In this document: positions 1 through 8,725 of the stretch, in pieces | How positions within the stretch are numbered: the stretch's first letter is position 1 | How the letters are laid out: each line of letters opens with the position of its first letter | From: CAZAYP01 sp964489425 [NCBI: uncultured Verrucomicrobiota bacterium] | GTDB lineage: Bacteria > Verrucomicrobiota > Kiritimatiellia > RZYC01 | Direction: 5' to 3' | Assembly (NCBI GenBank): GCA_964489425.1 | Contig: CAZAYP010000001.1 | Location: forward strand, 124,001-188,000 | DNA: 64,000 nt | Notes under the pieces: model-generated | What the model saw: only the letters and a program-made list of their open reading frames with translations | What the model was told of the DNA's origin: nothing | The model's database searches: none | Made by a program: the position numbers and the translations under genes

Positions 1-631
1 CCCGGACCATGTCGGCGATGTGGATGTTGGGCCGGGTCTGGTCGCCGCCAAACACGGTGATGCGGCCGTTGGCCAGGGCTTGCATGGTGAGCATGTTCAC
101 CGACAGGTCCAACCGCATGCGCGGCGAGTAGCCGCAGATGGTCGCCGGCCGGATGCATTGGATGAGGATTTGATCCTGGTAACTGAGCAGCACGCGCTCG
201 CTGATCATCTTGGTCTTGTTGTAATCGGAGATCGGCACCAGGTCCAAATCCTCGGTGACCTCGGGTTCGTCTTTCACCCCGTACACGCTGCCGGAGCTGG
301 CATAGATGAACTGGCGCACCTTGTGGCGGATGGCGCGCTCGACCAGCCGCATCGCCCCCAGGGCATTGACTTCCCAAGAAAGCTTGGCGTCGAGCTCGGC
401 GCAGGGATCATTGGCCACGTTGGCCAGGTGTATGATGGCGTCCACCCCGGCCATGGGCAAAGCCTCCACGTTGCGGATGTCTTCACGGACCACGGTCAGC
501 GCCGGGTGCGCGGCCAGGTAGTTGCCAAACCACATGGCGTCCACCACGGTGACCTTGTGCCCTGCCTCCAGCAGGGCCGGCGTCAGCCGGCTGCCCACGT
601 AACCGCAACCCCCGGTAACCAGAATGTGCAT
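1..631 (-). CDS. NAD-dependent epimerase/dehydratase (extended SDR), 3' end beyond window
   Basis: The reading frame starts at an ATG at 631 and runs off the left edge, giving 210 residues of an extended short-chain dehydrogenase. The N-terminus MHILVTGGCGYVGSRL is a textbook Rossmann nucleotide-binding loop (TGGxGxxG). The active-site region shows ASSGSVYG followed by YNKTK, the YxxxK catalytic pair. Such enzymes epimerise or dehydrate nucleotide-activated sugars in the cytoplasm. It follows a DegT aminotransferase by 12 bp and appears to be the most distal gene seen of the polysaccharide operon, so a role in making an unusual NDP-sugar is likely. The exact substrate cannot be told, and the C-terminal substrate-binding half is missing. 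Confidence 0.88.
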   Translation of the reverse strand, partial: MHILVTGGCGYVGSRLTPALLEAGHKVTVVDAMWFGNYLAAHPALTVVREDIRNVEALPMAGVDAIIHLANVANDPCAELDAKLSWEVNALGAMRLVERAIRHKVRQFIYASSGSVYGVKDEPEVTEDLDLVPISDYNKTKMISERVLLSYQDQILIQCIRPATICGYSPRMRLDLSVNMLTMQALANGRITVFGGDQTRPNIHIADMVR

Positions 632-643
632 GGCGCGTCCTTG

Positions 644-1750
644 TTAGGCTTGTTGTTTGAAAAAGTCCAAAACGTTTTCGATCACATACCCGACGGCATC
701 GTCCTCCAGCTCCGGATAGACCGGCAGGCTCAGGATCGTGGCGGCCAACTGCTCCGCCATGGGGAAGTCGCCGCGCCGGTAACCGAGGCCGGCAGCCGCG
801 GGCTGCAGGTGCAGAGGGATGGGATAATTCACCTTGGTTTCCACGCCACGCGCGGCCAGGAACGCCTGCAACTCGTCGCGCCGCGGGGTTTGGACCATGT
901 AACGGTGGTAGACCGGCTCCTCGTAGTCGCGGTCTTCGGGCACGGTGACCACCCCGCGCAACGCCCGGGAATACTGGCCGGCGATGGCGCGCATGCGATC
1001 GTTCCAGCCGTCCAGGTACGGCAGCTTGATGTTGGCGATCCCGGCCTGGATGGAGTCCAGGCGCGAGTTGATGCCCCAGAACTCGCACACGTCGCGGTTG
1101 GCCAGCCCATGGTTGCGGTATTTCATGAGTTGGGTTGCCAGGGCGGCATCGCGGGTGGTGATCACGCCGCCATCGCCGTGCACGTGGAGGTTCTTGAGCG
1201 GGTGCAGGCTGAAGCCGGCGGCCGTGCCGAACGAACCCGCGCGCCGGCCGTTACGCCGCGCGCCCACAGCCTGGGCCGCGTCCTCGATCACCAGCAGGTG
1301 GTGCTTGGCGGCCAGCGCCAGGATCGCGTCCATGTCCGCCACGCGGCCGGTCAGGTGCACGGGCAGGATGGCCTTGGTGCGCGGGGTGATGGCGGCCGCG
1401 ACCGCGGCCGGGTTGATGTTCATGTCCGGCCCCACGTCGGCGAACACGATCCGCGCGCCGGTGCGGTCAATGACCCAGGCCGAGGCGATGAACGAGTTGG
1501 GCGCGGTGATCACCTCGTCGCCCGGGCCGATGCCCAGGGCGGCCAGGGGCAGGTAGAGCGCGTCCGACCCGTTGGCCACAGCAATGGCATGCGGCACTCC
1601 GCAGTACGCGGCAAACTGCGCCTCAAAACGCTCCACCTCGGCGCCCAGGATGTAGGCCCCGGCGCACGAGAGTTCCTCGAACTTGGCCAGGATGGCCGGC
1701 CGCAGGCTCTCGAACTGGCGGCCCAAATCAACAAATTTAACCGCGCGCAT
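644..1750 (-). CDS. DegT/DnrJ/EryC1/StrS family sugar aminotransferase (downstream copy)
   Basis: 368 residues. Fold-type I PLP enzyme of the sugar-aminotransferase family that transfers an amino group from glutamate (or glutamine) to a keto-NDP-sugar. Visible signatures are the GSDALYLPL cofactor loop, the PVHLTGR segment, VIEDAAQAVGA and the lysine motif SLHPLKNLHVHGDGG carrying the probable Schiff-base lysine. I start at the ATG at 1750 (MRAVKFVDLGRQ) rather than further upstream because family proteins begin near this motif; it overlaps the preceding aminotransferase by 14 bp, so the two are translationally coupled. It is clearly paralogous to the upstream gene (shared NINP, AAITPRTKAILPVH and HPLKNL motifs). 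Substrate unknown. Confidence 0.9.
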   Translation of the reverse strand: MRAVKFVDLGRQFESLRPAILAKFEELSCAGAYILGAEVERFEAQFAAYCGVPHAIAVANGSDALYLPLAALGIGPGDEVITAPNSFIASAWVIDRTGARIVFADVGPDMNINPAAVAAAITPRTKAILPVHLTGRVADMDAILALAAKHHLLVIEDAAQAVGARRNGRRAGSFGTAAGFSLHPLKNLHVHGDGGVITTRDAALATQLMKYRNHGLANRDVCEFWGINSRLDSIQAGIANIKLPYLDGWNDRMRAIAGQYSRALRGVVTVPEDRDYEEPVYHRYMVQTPRRDELQAFLAARGVETKVNYPIPLHLQPAAAGLGYRRGDFPMAEQLAATILSLPVYPELEDDAVGYVIENVLDFFKQQA

Positions 1751-2891
1751 AGAATTCCCGCACCTTGGCAAGCATGTAGTCGATCTCGTCATCCGTGATA
1801 TACTCGTGCACCGGCAGGGAGATCACGGAATCGCACACCGCCTCCGCCACGGGAAAGTCGCCGCGCCGGTAGCCATACGGCCTGGCCGCGGGCTGCAGGT
1901 GCATGGGAATGGGGTAATGCACCTTGGCGTCAATCCCCTGCCCCACCAGGTACTGCTGCAACGCGTCCCGCCGCTCGGCGCGCACCACGTAGATGTGGTA
2001 GACCTGCTGCACGTCAGCCGGACGCGCCGGGACCGTGACCTGCGGGATAGCGCGCAGCCCTTGGTCCAGGCGCGCGGCGTGCGCCATGCGCGCGGTAGTG
2101 ATGGCGTCGATTTTTTTCAGCAGGTGGTTGGCGACGATCGCCTGGATCGAATCCAGCCGCGAGTTGTAGGCAAACACCACGCACTCATCGCGATTCACCA
2201 GGCCGTGGTTGCGGGACAGCACCAACTGGTCGTGAAGCTCCGGTGAATCGGTGACGATGTAGCCGCCGTCGCCCCACACGTTGAGGTTCTTGAGCGGATG
2301 CATGCTGAAGCACCCGGCCAGGCCGAAGGTACCGGCCGGCTTGCCCTGGTAATAGGCGCGGATCCCGTGGCAGGAATCCTCCACCACCTTCAGGCCCCGG
2401 CGATTGGCGATCTCCATGATCCGGTCCATCTGGCACGGCAGGCCCGACCAGTGCACGGGCAGGATGGCCTTGGTCCGCGGGGTGATGGCCGCCTCGATCA
2501 GGTCCGGGTTGATGTTGTAATCCGCGCGGATATCCACGAACACCGGCCGCGCGCCCGCGGTGACGATTGCGCCAATGGTGGCAAAAAATGTATACGGCGT
2601 GGTGATGACCTCGTCGCCCGGGCCCACGCCGGCCCCCTTGAGGCTCAGGAGCAGCGCGTCTGTGCCGCTGCCCACGCCGACGACAAACCGGCTGCCGGTG
2701 AGCTTGCGGATGTTCTCCTCGAACTCGTCCACGCTGCGGCCGAGGGTGTAGTCCGCGCGCTGGACGAGCTGCTCGATCTGCTTGAAGATTTCCGGGTAAT
2801 CCGCGAACTGCTGGACGAGGTAGTTGTGGTTGATCTGCGGACGGCCGGTGGCCTCGTACTGGCCGGGCAGGTAGTTGTGCATCACTGGCAT
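1737..2891 (-). CDS. DegT/DnrJ/EryC1/StrS family sugar aminotransferase (upstream copy)
   Basis: 384 residues, a normal length for the family. It contains the GSGTDALLLSLKGAGVGPGD loop, the AILPVHWSGLPCQMD segment, VVEDSCHG and SMHPLKNLNVWGDGG, whose lysine should bind pyridoxal phosphate. Compared with its neighbour it has a longer N-terminal arm (about 20 extra residues, including NHNYLVQQF). It belongs to the operon running from 13752 downwards and overlaps the next aminotransferase by 14 bp. Two tandem aminotransferases next to two SDR epimerases suggest synthesis of one di-amino or two amino sugars for the polymer. That is inference from context. Confidence 0.9.
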   Translation of the reverse strand: MPVMHNYLPGQYEATGRPQINHNYLVQQFADYPEIFKQIEQLVQRADYTLGRSVDEFEENIRKLTGSRFVVGVGSGTDALLLSLKGAGVGPGDEVITTPYTFFATIGAIVTAGARPVFVDIRADYNINPDLIEAAITPRTKAILPVHWSGLPCQMDRIMEIANRRGLKVVEDSCHGIRAYYQGKPAGTFGLAGCFSMHPLKNLNVWGDGGYIVTDSPELHDQLVLSRNHGLVNRDECVVFAYNSRLDSIQAIVANHLLKKIDAITTARMAHAARLDQGLRAIPQVTVPARPADVQQVYHIYVVRAERRDALQQYLVGQGIDAKVHYPIPMHLQPAARPYGYRRGDFPVAEAVCDSVISLPVHEYITDDEIDYMLAKVREFYARG

Positions 2892-2908
2892 GGGGCGGGC
2901 TCCGTGGG

Positions 2909-3928
2909 TTAAACCTTGTGAACGTAGTCCAGGGGCTGGGTTTGCAGAAACTCCCAGTTTTCATCAATCCAGGCGCGGGTCTCGGCGAGGCCGGCGGCGA
3001 ACGGCACGCGTGTCTGCCAATCCAGCTCGCGCCGCGCCTTGGACGCATCGAGGCTGAACACCGCGTCCTGGCCAAAATTTTCCGCGGTGACGCGCAGGGC
3101 CGCGGCCGGGTCGGCGCCGCACTGGCGGCAGATCATCTCCACGACCTCGCGGATGCTGAACACCTCGCCCTGGGGCGCCACGTGGTAGACCTCGCCGTTG
3201 CGGCCGGCCACGATCGCGCGGTGCACAGCCGCGGCCACATCGCGGATATGGACGAACGCGCGCCGCGACAATCCGCCGCCGTGCAACTCGATCGGCCGCC
3301 CCAGCTTCAGGTAGATGAACGCGCGCGGAATGATGCGGTACAATTGCTGGTGGATGCCATAGACATTGGCCGACCGCGTAAACACCACGGGAAACCCGTA
3401 GCGCTTGAACAGCGTGAACAGGTGCAGGTCGCCGGCCAGCTTGGACGCGGCGTAGGGCGTGCTGGGATAGTAGGTGTGGCTTTCGACAATGTTTTCGCCG
3501 GTGCTGCCGTACACCTCGGGCGTGGAGATCGCCACGTAGCGACGCAGGTACTTCTTCTCCTTCAGCCCCTCGGCCAGGCGGACCACGCCCAGGCAATTGG
3601 TCTGGTACCACTGCTCCGGCCATTTCCAGCTGTTGCGCACCTCGCCCTGCGCCGCGAGATTGACCACCACGTCGGGCTCAAACTCATCGCACAGCGCCAC
3701 AAGCCGGTCCATCTCCGCGTTCACGTCCAACTGGCGGAAGGCGAAGCGCTCCGGCCGGCGCGGCTGGCGGTACAGGTAAGGCAAAAAACAGGCGGGATAC
3801 TCGGCCGACCGGCTCACGCCCAGCACCTGGGCCGCGGTGTGCTGCAGCAGGTGCTGCACGATGTGCGCGCCGGTGAACGAGTTGCTCGCCACCACCAGCG
3901 CCCGGCGGATGTCCAGCTCCGGGGTCAT
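2909..3928 (-). CDS. NAD-dependent epimerase/dehydratase (GDP-mannose dehydratase-like SDR)
   Basis: 339 residues. Extended SDR acting on nucleotide sugars: the active site shows STPEVYGS and YAASKLAGDL (YxxxK), and the C-terminal half has RAFVHIRDVAAAV, typical of sugar-nucleotide dehydratases and epimerases. The nucleotide-binding loop is unusual: VVASNSFTGAHIVQHLL replaces the normal TGxxGFIG, keeping only the final glycine, so cofactor binding may be altered. The start is the ATG at 3928, which overlaps the TGA of the HldE-like gene as ATGA. An upstream ATG would add 18 residues lying inside the neighbouring gene and is less likely. Confidence 0.88.
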   Translation of the reverse strand: MTPELDIRRALVVASNSFTGAHIVQHLLQHTAAQVLGVSRSAEYPACFLPYLYRQPRRPERFAFRQLDVNAEMDRLVALCDEFEPDVVVNLAAQGEVRNSWKWPEQWYQTNCLGVVRLAEGLKEKKYLRRYVAISTPEVYGSTGENIVESHTYYPSTPYAASKLAGDLHLFTLFKRYGFPVVFTRSANVYGIHQQLYRIIPRAFIYLKLGRPIELHGGGLSRRAFVHIRDVAAAVHRAIVAGRNGEVYHVAPQGEVFSIREVVEMICRQCGADPAAALRVTAENFGQDAVFSLDASKARRELDWQTRVPFAAGLAETRAWIDENWEFLQTQPLDYVHKV

Positions 3929-5466
3929 CCAAAATTCAACATGGCCTCGCAGCTCTTGAGCAGCCGCGCCTTCTTGATGCACTCTGAGTTACCCACGATC
4001 CGCACGGCCTGGGCCCCCGCCAGCTGCCCAAGGAACGTGGCCACGTTGATGGGCAGGCCGCTGGCCGCGGCCAGGGACGCCACGGACGTGAACGCATCGC
4101 CGGCGCCAATCGTGTCCACCACCTGGACCTCCAGCGGCGGACACTTGCTCACCGCATCCTGGCACAGGCCGATGGTTTCGATGTTGCCGCGCGTCAACCA
4201 GCAGTAGCGCGCCTTGAAAAACTGCTGCAGCTGGCGCAGTTCGCCTTCGAATTCAAGCTGCCGGCGGCCGGACGCCAGGCAGATTTCATTTTCGTCCAAA
4301 GAAAACGAATCGGTGCGCGTGTAGCGGCGGTTGATCAGGTTAAACCCGAAATTGTTGCTGTTGGTCTGGCAGTTCAAGGCCATGAACCGGGCGCGCTCCT
4401 GCACCATCTGGCGCACGGGCTCGGACATCAGACCATGGCCGAAGTCCATGACCATGACCACATCGAATTGATCAATGCAGTCGGCCAGGCGCCGGCCCAC
4501 TTGCGCCTGCACCGCGGGGCCCGGGACCTGGCCGTTCAGGTAGTTGACCGAAAACAGCTTCCACAGTTCCTTGCCCTCTTGCATGGGCTCCACAAACCGC
4601 TGCTTCACGATCGTGACAAACTCCGGGATCCGCAGGATCAGGTCCTCGTCCGGATGCACGTACTTGGCCAACTCGCCTTCCACCCAGGGCTCAACGCCGA
4701 CCAGGCTGAGGATCTTGACGTTGGGCGTGAACTCCTTGACGTGGCGGAACACGGCCAGCGCGCCGCCCGCCTGCCAGTCATCGTTGAGAAACCGCCCGGA
4801 AATCATGCGGTTCTTCGAGGTCAACCCCTGGACCTTGACCGTGGAATACCGATCAAAAATAATTTCGCCAATCACCAGCACCTTCAGCTGGCTGAACCGG
4901 TCCACGCAGTCGCGCAACTGCGAGGCGGTGGTTTCCCGGGCCAGCTGGCGGCAGAACGTCTTGACCTCCGGCGGGTACACCTCGAAGTGCTCGTTCAGCA
5001 AGCGGGTGGAGCTGAACACCACGGACCCCACGTAGCACACCTTGCCACCCAGGCGCTCCACGGTCTGGACATCGTCCTGGATGTTGCCAGTGACGTCCAC
5101 CGCGGGGTTCTCGTACTCGCGGCCTTTGCAGTACACGTCCGGCCGCACGCACTCGATCGCCTCGACCGCGGCCGGGTACGGGATCACGACCACGTAGTCC
5201 ACGTAACCGATCGCCGCCAGGGCCTTGACCCGCAAGGCGTCGTTGAAGTACGGGCGGCCCGGGCCCTTGTTGACGTGCTTCTCGCCGGTGATGGTCACCA
5301 CCAGCACATCGCCCAGCTTGTGCGCCTCCTCGAAGTGAATGACGTGGCCGGGATGGACCAGGTCGAAGGTCCCATGGCATTGAACGAGGGTCTTGCCTTC
5401 GGCGCGCAGCCGGCGGAACAGCTCCGGCGCGGCGGCAAACGGGATGATTTTGTCAGCCAGGTCCAT
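3925..5466 (-). CDS. HldE-like bifunctional enzyme with swapped domain order (nucleotidyltransferase then PfkB kinase)
   Basis: 513 residues. Residues about 25-165 form a cytidylyltransferase-like nucleotidyltransferase: HGTFDLVHPGHV at 31-42 contains the HxGH signature, and FSSTRL near 151 resembles the second nucleotide-binding motif. Residues about 195-510 form a PfkB/ribokinase sugar kinase ending in DTIGAGDAF (451-459), which carries the catalytic aspartate. In classical HldE (ADP-heptose synthesis) the kinase comes first and the transferase second; here the order is reversed. A GmhA-like isomerase is encoded immediately upstream, so a heptose or related sugar is a reasonable guess. A strong run of G precedes the ATG as ribosome-binding site. 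The substrate is inferred, not shown. Confidence 0.88.
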   Translation of the reverse strand: MDLADKIIPFAAAPELFRRLRAEGKTLVQCHGTFDLVHPGHVIHFEEAHKLGDVLVVTITGEKHVNKGPGRPYFNDALRVKALAAIGYVDYVVVIPYPAAVEAIECVRPDVYCKGREYENPAVDVTGNIQDDVQTVERLGGKVCYVGSVVFSSTRLLNEHFEVYPPEVKTFCRQLARETTASQLRDCVDRFSQLKVLVIGEIIFDRYSTVKVQGLTSKNRMISGRFLNDDWQAGGALAVFRHVKEFTPNVKILSLVGVEPWVEGELAKYVHPDEDLILRIPEFVTIVKQRFVEPMQEGKELWKLFSVNYLNGQVPGPAVQAQVGRRLADCIDQFDVVMVMDFGHGLMSEPVRQMVQERARFMALNCQTNSNNFGFNLINRRYTRTDSFSLDENEICLASGRRQLEFEGELRQLQQFFKARYCWLTRGNIETIGLCQDAVSKCPPLEVQVVDTIGAGDAFTSVASLAAASGLPINVATFLGQLAGAQAVRIVGNSECIKKARLLKSCEAMLNFG

Positions 5467-5476
5467 GATGTCCCCC

Positions 5477-6073
5477 CTAGGACGGTTTGAGCTCGACCAG
5501 GTCCATCCACCGGTGAAGGATGGCCGCGTGGCAGGTTTCGGCGTGTCCGTAGCTCATGGCGGGCACGTAGAAGTTAAGCCGGCCGAGCCGGCGCAGCGGG
5601 TTGGCTTCGGCCATGGCGGACAGCGTGATCACGGCCAGGCCGTGACCGCGCGCCCAGCGCGCGGCATGCAGGATGTTGGGCGATTTTCCCGAGCTGCTGA
5701 TCGCCACCAGCATGTCGCCGCGGCGGGCGCGGCGGCGCAGCGGCTCGGTGAACACCACTTCGTAACCCAGGTCGTTGGAAATGGCCGTGATCAGGGACAG
5801 GTCGGAGAACACCTCGGTGTGCACATGGGCGTTCTTGGCGAGGTCGGCGGCATAGTGGCTGGCCATGGAGGCGCTCGCGCCGTTACCGATCAGGTACAAG
5901 GTGCCGCGCCGCCGGCGCAGGGCCAGGGTCCATGCCTGCCAAAGCGCAAACCCCGCGTCCACGGCCAACGCGCGGCCACGGCCATCGCGCACCGACACGG
6001 CCGCCAGGACCGCGCCCAACCGGGCCAGCTCCAGCTGCCAGGACCCCGTGATTTCACGGCCGGCGCGCGTCAT
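5477..6073 (-). CDS. SIS-domain phosphosugar isomerase, GmhA-like (sedoheptulose-7-phosphate isomerase family)
   Basis: 198 residues, as expected for GmhA. The SIS core is clear: LIGNGASASMASHYAADL, then FSDLSLITAISNDLGYE, then AISSSGKSPNILHAA, and a C-terminal helix with H and E residues (YGHAETCHAAILH) in the place of the zinc ligands. GmhA isomerises sedoheptulose 7-phosphate to glycero-manno-heptose 7-phosphate, the first step towards ADP- or GDP-heptose. It lies directly upstream of the HldE-like gene, which supports the same pathway. The ATG at 6073 overlaps the stop of the regulator gene (ATGA), fixing the start. The glycine of the usual GGSA is replaced by A (GASA), so a related phosphosugar remains possible. 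Confidence 0.82.
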   Translation of the reverse strand: MTRAGREITGSWQLELARLGAVLAAVSVRDGRGRALAVDAGFALWQAWTLALRRRRGTLYLIGNGASASMASHYAADLAKNAHVHTEVFSDLSLITAISNDLGYEVVFTEPLRRRARRGDMLVAISSSGKSPNILHAARWARGHGLAVITLSAMAEANPLRRLGRLNFYVPAMSYGHAETCHAAILHRWMDLVELKPS

Positions 6074-6636
6074 GGCTGCAGGATCCCCTGGATGACTTTC
6101 TGCCACATCCATTGCAAACGCTCGCGGAACAGGTTGAAACGCTGGATCCGTCCGGCCACGAAAGCCCACTCTTCCCCGGCGGCCGCGCCGGCCGGCTGGC
6201 CCTGCAGCAGCGTGTCCAGGTCGCGCACCAGGGCGTCGGCGCTCTCGAGGCGCTGGGCAATGATGTCGCCCAGGGCGCGGCGCGCGCTCTGGCCCCACTC
6301 CTGGTTGGCCTCGTAGTAGTCCTTGCGGTCGCCCTTGACCCACACGCGGCGCAGCGCGCCCCACTGCTCGAGCTGGCGCACGGCCATGCTGGCGCTGCCC
6401 TTGCTGATGCCCAGGCGCCGGGTCAGATCATCCAGGGTCTGGGCCACGGGGCTGAGATACACATGGGCGAAGATCTGGCCCAGCACCCGCCCCACGCCCA
6501 GGGCCTGGGACGCGTTGCCGGCCAGGGTGATGAACCGCTCGCGGACTTCCTGCAGGGCCGGGGCAGACTTCGTCCCGGTCGCGTCCCGCGGCGGCTGGTC
6601 CGCCGGCCGGGAAGCGCGGGCTTTAGCAGCGGGCAT
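6070..6636 (-). CDS. GbsR/MarR-family winged-helix transcriptional regulator
   Basis: 188 residues. After a basic, low-complexity head of about 30 residues comes GVGRVLGQIFAHVYLSPVAQTLDDLTRRLGISKGSASMAVRQLEQWGALRRVWVKGDRK read in segments: a helix-turn-helix (LGISKGSASMAVRQLEQWG) followed by the wing. This arrangement, with the GxGRxxGxxxAxLYLSP start, is typical of GbsR-like repressors. It sits inside the polysaccharide operon, so it may autoregulate the pathway or sense an intermediate. The longest frame would begin with TTG at 6654; I prefer the ATG at 6636. No ligand can be inferred. Confidence 0.78.
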   Translation of the reverse strand: MPAAKARASRPADQPPRDATGTKSAPALQEVRERFITLAGNASQALGVGRVLGQIFAHVYLSPVAQTLDDLTRRLGISKGSASMAVRQLEQWGALRRVWVKGDRKDYYEANQEWGQSARRALGDIIAQRLESADALVRDLDTLLQGQPAGAAAGEEWAFVAGRIQRFNLFRERLQWMWQKVIQGILQP

Positions 6637-6715
6637 CTTACGTCCAGCGTTCAATAGGTTTTGAATTTATCATACGCCGCTTGGCGGACAAGCGATTTTT
6701 CCCGGTTTTTCCCGG

Positions 6716-8644
6716 TTACGGCGCTCCCGGCCGCGGCTCCAGAAGCTGGAGGTTGAGCTGCACGGCCTCACGGCCGGGATCCAGAGCGGCGGCCCGCGCA
6801 AACACCGCGCGCGCGGCCGGGAGATCGCCCGTCAGCCGCAGGCGCAACCCCAGTTGCGTCAGCAGCAGCACGTCGGTCGGCGCCAGGTCCACGGCGGCGC
6901 GCAGGGCCTGCAACGCGCCGGCGTCGTCGCCTTGCGCGGCGTAGGCGCGGCTCTGGCCAAGGTAGATCTCCGTGTCGAGGGGATTGCGCGCCAGGGCCTG
7001 CGCGTACCAGGCCAGGGCGTCGCCGGCCGCGGCGCTCCGGGCGGCCGGCCGCACCTGCCAGGCGGCGCGGGTCTTGTAGACATGCCCCAGTTGCAAGCAG
7101 GGCTGCCAGTTGCCCGGATCCAGGCGCCGCGCCCAGTGCAGGCTGGACAGCGCGCGCGCGTCCTGCTGCATCATGCGGTGCACCTCGCCCACCTTGAGCA
7201 GCGCATCCGCCGCACCCACCCGCAACGCCATCCACGCCCAGAGCGCGGCCAGCGCCAGGCCGCTCCCGAACACCACCGCCCACCCCGGCCGGGGCAGCGG
7301 GCGGGCGCGCAACAGGCCGTTTTCGTGCAGCGCCGCGAACGTAACGCCGGCCAGCAGGGCGAAGGCGTCCATGTTCGCCAGCACGTGGAAGTTGAAGTCG
7401 AAGACCGCGTGCGCCAGGTTCGCCAGGCCGCCGCCCACCAGGCCGGCGATCAGCAACGGATCCCGTTCGCGGTCCGAGCGGTGGAACGCCAGCAGCAGGC
7501 GCACCAGCCAGTAGATGGCCAGCAGGGCGAAGATCGCCAACCCGGCCACGCCGTACTCCGCGAGGATCTGCAGGTACTCGTTGTGGGCGTAATTCACCCA
7601 CAGCTGGAAGTCGGTGGACTTGTACTGGAAAAAGGTCCAGCGGTACGTGCCCGGGCCATGCCCGAGCAGCGGCCGCGCGGCGACGACCTTGAGCGTGTCC
7701 GGCCAGATGCGCTGGCGGATGTCGCCGGCGCGCGCCTGGTCCACGCGGGTCTTGACCATGGGCGAAGCCACGTACAGCCCCACGGCCAGGGCCACGACCC
7801 CGAGCGGCAGCACCACCAGCGCGCACCAGAACAGGCGCCGGCTGCGCTTCCAGGCGATCATCCAGCAGGTCACGGTCACGCCCAGGGCCGTGCCGATCCA
7901 GCCGCTGCGGGATTGGGACAGGAAGATGTTGGGCAGGAACATGAGCAGCCCGTAGCCGGCCAGCAGCCGCAGCGGCCACCCGGCGGAGGGCATGAACAGC
8001 AGCGCCAGGGCCAGGCACACCAGCATCTCCAGCAGGTTGGCAAAATGGTTGGGGCACATGTACGTGCCGCTGGCCCGCAGGCCGTACTGCGCCGGACGGG
8101 GCAGGTTCAGCACCATGCGCGAGTGATGGAAGTGCTGGATCAAGGCATACCACGCCACCAGGGCGACCGCGAAGATCAGCACGGCGTACACGAACCGCCA
8201 GCGGCCATTGCGCGCGCCCAGGTCGGTCCAAATCCAGCAGGCTGCGGCCAGGCTGGTCAGCTTGAGCGCGTCCAGCCGGCTTTCCCAAGGCACCACCGAC
8301 CACGACCCGGCCAGCCACGCGTAGCCGAGGCCGAGGGCGATCAGCGCGCTGCCCGGCGGCAGTTGGAGTCCGCGCAGGTCCGGGGCAATGAAGGGCCGGA
8401 GACAGAAAAGCAGCAGCGCCACGAACGTGCAGAACATCAGGCCGCCGGCGGACCACGGCCGCACGGCGCCGAACAGAACGAGCCCCGCCAGCAACGGACC
8501 GAGCAGCAAGCCCAGCACGGTGCGGTCATACACCAGCCGCCGCGTGGAAAACACCTCCTTGCGCCGCCGCCGGCGGGACGCGGGGAACTCCGGGGCCGGG
8601 ATGATGGGCGGCGGTTCCGAGGCCGGGGCGCTGGTTTCAGGCAT
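6716..8644 (-). CDS. O-antigen ligase/Wzy-type polymerase with C-terminal TPR-like region
   Basis: 642 residues from the ATG at 8644; a TTG start 51 bp upstream is possible. The N-terminal two thirds are a polytopic membrane protein with about ten hydrophobic helices. The O-antigen ligase (Wzy_C) signature is seen as GHGPGTYRW then NYAHNEYLQILAEYG in the large periplasmic loop. After the last helices (GWAVVFGSGLALAALWAWMAL) the C-terminal about 170 residues are Ala/Leu/Arg-rich and TPR-like (SLHWARRLDPGNWQPCLQLG, RNPLDTEIYLGQSRAYAAQG, LAPTDVLLLTQLG). The protein should polymerise the repeat unit or ligate glycan at the outer face of the inner membrane. Its place beside wza and wzc supports the polymerase role. 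Confidence 0.85.
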   Translation of the reverse strand: MPETSAPASEPPPIIPAPEFPASRRRRRKEVFSTRRLVYDRTVLGLLLGPLLAGLVLFGAVRPWSAGGLMFCTFVALLLFCLRPFIAPDLRGLQLPPGSALIALGLGYAWLAGSWSVVPWESRLDALKLTSLAAACWIWTDLGARNGRWRFVYAVLIFAVALVAWYALIQHFHHSRMVLNLPRPAQYGLRASGTYMCPNHFANLLEMLVCLALALLFMPSAGWPLRLLAGYGLLMFLPNIFLSQSRSGWIGTALGVTVTCWMIAWKRSRRLFWCALVVLPLGVVALAVGLYVASPMVKTRVDQARAGDIRQRIWPDTLKVVAARPLLGHGPGTYRWTFFQYKSTDFQLWVNYAHNEYLQILAEYGVAGLAIFALLAIYWLVRLLLAFHRSDRERDPLLIAGLVGGGLANLAHAVFDFNFHVLANMDAFALLAGVTFAALHENGLLRARPLPRPGWAVVFGSGLALAALWAWMALRVGAADALLKVGEVHRMMQQDARALSSLHWARRLDPGNWQPCLQLGHVYKTRAAWQVRPAARSAAAGDALAWYAQALARNPLDTEIYLGQSRAYAAQGDDAGALQALRAAVDLAPTDVLLLTQLGLRLRLTGDLPAARAVFARAAALDPGREAVQLNLQLLEPRPGAP

Positions 8645-8725
8645 GGCAGTCCCCACGGGCCGGAGCGCGCCGCGCCGGACGGAAGACGGGAGCAAGCCTC
8701 ATGCCGTGCGCCCTGCGATCATGGG

